Assembly: GCF_963662255.1 (NCBI RefSeq)
Contig: NW_026912175.1
Location: 868,001 to 932,000, forward strand
Length of the DNA: 64,000 bases
Reading direction: 5' to 3'
DNA from: Cinclus cinclus
Taxonomy: Eukaryota; Chordata; Aves; Passeriformes; Cinclidae
This document shows, piece by piece, positions 60,674 to 64,000 of the stretch. The translations under genes were made by a program, and so were the position numbers. The stretch's first letter is position 1. Each line of letters starts with the position of its first letter. The notes below the pieces were generated by a model. That model was not told the origin of the DNA, ran no database searches, and worked only from the letters and a program-made list of their open reading frames with translations.

Positions 60674-62013
60674 ATGTTCCCCCCTCTTTTCCCGCATTGT
60701 GCTGTTCTGATGAATGCCTTGAGCATGGAACGACTTAAGCCAGCAAGTATTCCTCACCGGCCACCTCTCGCTGTGCAAGAGGTATGCCGTGGACCCTTGG
60801 AACGCTGCCAAGCAAAAAGCAGAGCAGTGACCATAAAAGCGAGGAGAGAGCATGCACGAAGCACACTAGTTCTGTCTAGTGCTTTCCGTGCAGAGAGGTG
60901 GCAAAGCTGAATGCCGTGCCAGAGCTTCACTTCTCGCTGGAGCACAGGAAGGCAAGAATGAAGAGGCAGAACACAGCCTTGGTTTCAGCAGCCTCCGGGG
61001 CTGCAAAAGTTCAGCAATAGCTCTGTCAAAGCAGAACTCGGCTGAGAATGCTCTCGCAGCTTGGCAAAGTTAGGCGCAGCTGTTGACCAGCTCTGCCCGT
61101 GGCCACAGGCTGCTTCTTCCACCTTCACTGTGGCAGAGCTTTTGCGGAACAGAGAGGGCATTCTTCAAGGGCGTGTTCTCCAAGGTGCTGTGAAACAGAG
61201 CCTAGCACGCTGTCTCGCTGATCCTGGCTTTCGGCAAGCAGGCGTGCCAGACCGCCTACATTCTGCACTCTGGCAGCCTAGTTGCCAGCTTTCGGCAGCT
61301 GCTGTCCTAGCAAGGAAGCTCAGGGAGTCAAAGCCAGTGCCGGGCGGCACCTTTCTGCTTTGCCCGCCTAAGCGGCGCCACGCTCCCTCGGATACTGTGT
61401 CCTTTCCCTCTGCACTGCGTCTGCCGAGGTGCTCTGTGCCTCTCGGAGCAGAAGGGCAAAGGACAATGTTTTCCACAGCAGGGTAGAAATGGCATTGCTA
61501 GCAGGAAAGCTAGATGCCTTGGAACTGTCCCCTTAGCCCTTGCCACTCACTTCAGGCTCGTACGCTGAGCAGAACAGCCTGCTGTTCTGAAGCTTCGCTG
61601 GCTGCCGTTCGTGCCCAGACGCGATTTCCTTCCCAAGGAGGCGAAGCGCCCTCTACTTCTCGCAGCGAGCACGCTGCTCCTGGCTTTCGCTTCTGCCGCA
61701 ACCATTGCGTTCTGCTTTTCTTGTCTCGTGAATGGAGACGGAAAGCTTCTCGGCTACAATCTCGCCTAGAACAACTGCGGCTACACATTAAGCTCGCCCG
61801 GAACGCCCTGCTGAAACTTGCCTTCTGGCACCACATTCGCGGGGCAGCCGTCTTTCTTCGGCCACCTGCCAAGTGGCCCCGTATCGCCGCGCTCGTTGCA
61901 CTCCGCTTGTCAGATTGGCTTCCCGTGGCGCTGATTTCAGCCTGGCCAAATACTAGCGCTGCGGAGAGCTGTCTCGCAGACAATCATGTTCCAGCATAGA
62001 AATTTGTCCTGCA
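60674..62013 (+). repeat. Monomer U45, short, B-type
   Basis: T/A/G/T left, N-middle, C923 C978; same scored states as U29. Confidence 0.98.
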
Positions 62014-63353
62014 ATGTTCCCCCCTCTTTTCCCGCATTGTGCTGCTCTGATGAATGCCTTGAGCATGGAACGACTTAAGCCAGCAAGTATTCCTCGCCGG
62101 CCACCTCTCGCTGTGCAAGAGGTATGCCGTGGACCCTTGGAACGCTGCCAAGCAAAAAGCAGAGCAGTGACCATAAAAGCGAGGAGAGAGCATGCACGAA
62201 GCACACTAGTTCTGTCTAGTGCTTTCCGTGCAGAGAGGCGGCAAAGCTGAATGCCGTGCCAGAGCTTCACTTCTCGCTGGAGCACAGGAAGGCAAGAATG
62301 AAGAGGCAGAACACAGCCTTGGTTTCAGCAGCCTCCGGGACTGCAAAAGTTCAGCAATAGCTCTGTCAAAGCAGAACTCGGCTGAGAATGCTCTCGCAGC
62401 TTGGCAAAGTTAGGCGCAGCTGTTGACCAGCTCTGCCCGTGGCCACAGGCTGCTTCTTCCACCTTCACTGTGGCAGAGCTTTTGCGGAGCAGAGAGGGCA
62501 TTCTTCAAGTGCGTGTTCTCCAGGGTGCTGTGAAACAGACCCTAGCACGCTGTCTCGCTGATCCTGGCTTTCGGCAAGCAGGCGTGCCAGACCGCCTACA
62601 TTCTGCACTCTGGCAGCCTAGTTGCCAGCTTTCGGCAGCTGCTGTCCTAGCAAGGAAGCTCAGGGAGTCAAAGCCAGTGCCGGGCGGCACCTTTCTGCTT
62701 TGCCCGCCTAAGCGGCGCCACGCTCCCTCGGATACTGTGTCCTTTCCCTCTGCACTGCGTCTGCCGAGGTGCTCTGTGCCTCTCGGAGCAGAAGGGCAAA
62801 GGACAATGTTTTCCACAGCAGGGTAGAAATGGCATTGCTAGCAGGAAAGCTAGATGCCTTGGAACTGTCCCCTTAGCCCTTGCCACTCACTTCAGGCTCG
62901 TACGCTGAGCAGAACAGCCTGCTGTTCTGAAGCTTGGCTGGCTGCCGTTCGTGCCCAGACGCGATTTCCTTCCCAAGGAGGCGAAGCGCCGTCTACTTCT
63001 CGCAGCGAGCACGCTGCTCCTGGCTTTCGCTTCTGCCGCAACCATTGCGTTCTGCTTTTCTTGTCTCGTGAATGGAGACGGAAAGCTTCTCGGCTACAAT
63101 CTCGCCTAGAACAACTGCGGCTACACATTAAGCTCGCCCGGAACGCCCTGCTGAAACTTGCCTTCTGGCACCACATTCGCGGGGCAGCCGTCTTTCTTCG
63201 GCCACCTGCCAAGTGGCCCCGTATCGCCGCGCTCGTTGCACTCCGCTTGTCAGATTGGCTTCCCGTGGCGCTGATTTCAGCCTGGCCAAATACTAGCGCT
63301 GCGGAGAGCTGTCTCGCAGACAATCATGTTCCAGCATAGAAATTTGTCCTGCA
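62014..63353 (+). repeat. Monomer U46, short, C-type
   Basis: C-type at all scored sites; last complete copy. Confidence 0.98.
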
Positions 63354-64000
63354 ATGTTCCCCCCTCTTTTCCCGCATTGTGCTGTTCTGATGAATGCCTT
63401 GAGCATGGAACGACTTAAGCCAGCAAGTATTCCTCACCGGCCACCTCTCGCTGTGCAAGAGGTATGCCGTGGACCCTTTGAACGCTGCCAAGCAAAAAGC
63501 AGAGCAGTGACCATAAAAGCGAGGAGAGAGCATGCACGAAGCACACTAGTTCTGTCTAGTGCTTTCCGTGCAGAGAGGTGGCAAAGCTGAATGCCGTGCC
63601 AGAGCTTCACTTCTCGCTGGAGCACAGGAAGGCAAGAATGAAGAGGCAGAACACAGCCTTGGTTTCAGCAGCCTCCGGGGCTGCAAAAGTTCAGCAATAG
63701 CTCTGTCAAAGCAGAACTCGGCTGAGAATGCTCTCGCAGCTTGGCAAAGTTAGGCGCAGCTGTTGACCAGCTCTGCCCGTGGCCACAGGCTGCTTCTTCC
63801 ACCTTCACTGTGGCAGAGCTTTTGCGGAACAGAGAGGGCATTCTTCAAGGGCGTGTTCTCCAAGGTGCTGTGAAACAGAGCCTAGCACGCTGTCTCGCTG
63901 ATCCTGGCTTTCGGCAAGCAGGCGTGCCAGACCGCCTACATTCTGCACTCTGGCAGCCTAGTTGCCAGCTTTCGGCAGCTGCTGTCCTAGCAAGGAAGCT
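63354..64000 (+). repeat. Monomer U47, partial (first 647 bases)
   Basis: T/A/T/T left, G327, N-middle. Cut by the window edge before the indel and right-hand sites, so its class (B-type or U0-like) and length are unknown. Confidence 0.97.

Larger units (their letters stand above)
57994..63353 (+). repeat. Two consecutive B-C dimers (U43-U46), 2 x 2680 bases
   Basis: U43-U44 and U45-U46 repeat the B-C order. The B members differ at position 126 (T in U43, G in U45); the C members agree at all scored sites. U47, which follows, again has the left half of a B-type or related monomer with T126. Confidence 0.85.
1..64000 (+). repeat. Tandem satellite array, 1340/1379-base monomer, 48 copies, all one orientation
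   Basis: The same text recurs every 1340 or 1379 bases from the first base to the last, always on the same strand and with no interruption. Starts of the opening pyrimidine tract fall at 1324, 2703, 4043 and so on to 63354, and the spacings take only the two values. Between copies I see single-base changes plus one 39-base length difference. Neither array edge lies in the window, so the true array is longer than 64 kb. Such homogeneity over a long monomer is known from eukaryotic satellites and macrosatellites; the family is not one I recognise. Function cannot be read from the sequence: centromeric, heterochromatic or subtelomeric placement are all possible. Confidence 0.98.

Noticed and set aside
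1..64000. CRISPR array, rDNA or tRNA cluster
   Set aside because: The repeat is 1.34 kb with no spacers, and none of the conserved rRNA or tRNA sequence motifs is present.
1..64000. Transposon or retroviral array
   Set aside because: No terminal repeats, target-site duplications, polymerase, integrase or transposase frames, and no poly-A tails at monomer joins.

Overview
The whole 64,000-base window is one uninterrupted, head-to-tail tandem array of a GC-rich satellite with a monomer of about 1.34 kb. It holds 46 complete monomers flanked by two partial ones, 48 copies in all and every one on the same strand. I see no unique sequence, no transposable element, no RNA gene and no credible protein-coding gene. 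Copies differ from one another at roughly 0-15 single bases, so I estimate about 99% identity by eye. This is the pattern of a eukaryotic satellite or macrosatellite kept uniform by unequal exchange and gene conversion, as in centromeric, pericentromeric, subtelomeric or sex-chromosome heterochromatin. Base composition (roughly 55% GC, about one CpG per 18 bases) would suit a vertebrate such as a bird or mammal. I do not recognise the family, and I name no species.

Numbering used throughout: monomer position 1 is the A of the ATGTTCC that opens a pyrimidine tract (first full monomer 1324-2702). This phase is arbitrary. Monomers are U0 (partial, 1-1323) to U47 (partial, 63354-64000). Two length classes exist: 1340 bases (short) and 1379 bases (long). 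They differ by one 39-base segment at monomer positions 1030-1068. The arithmetic closes exactly: 10 long plus 36 short equals the 62,030 bases between 1324 and 63353. Some twenty further single-base sites separate sub-families; positions after the indel are given in short-monomer coordinates. The main states are 32 T/C, 83 A/G, 126 T/G, 184 C/G, 226 T/C, 327 G/A, 392 C/G, 476 A/G, 483 G/C, 497 G/T, 510 A/G, 527 G/C, 550 C/A, 690 C/T, 763 G/C, 923 G/C, 978 G/C, 992 C/G, 1056 C/T, 1208 G/A and 1268 C/T. 'N-middle' means A476 G497 A510 G527; 'S-middle' means G476 T497 G510 C527.

Layout. From 1324 to 14918 the array is in a dimer register, long-short five times, period 2719. From 14919 to about 32533 the register is irregular, with short runs, two adjacent long monomers, and a second copy of a four-monomer block found at 5422-10859. 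From 32534 to the end every monomer is short. From 36554 the monomers form nested higher-order repeats that all end in the same pair: B-C (2680 bases), A-B-C (4020) and X-A-B-C (5360).

Nothing here forms an operon or pathway. What interest the window has lies in the array itself: its nested higher-order structure, a length polymorphism confined to one half, recombinant monomers, CTAG-centred and other inverted repeats in every copy, an older decayed internal repetition, and a CpG-dense third of the monomer.
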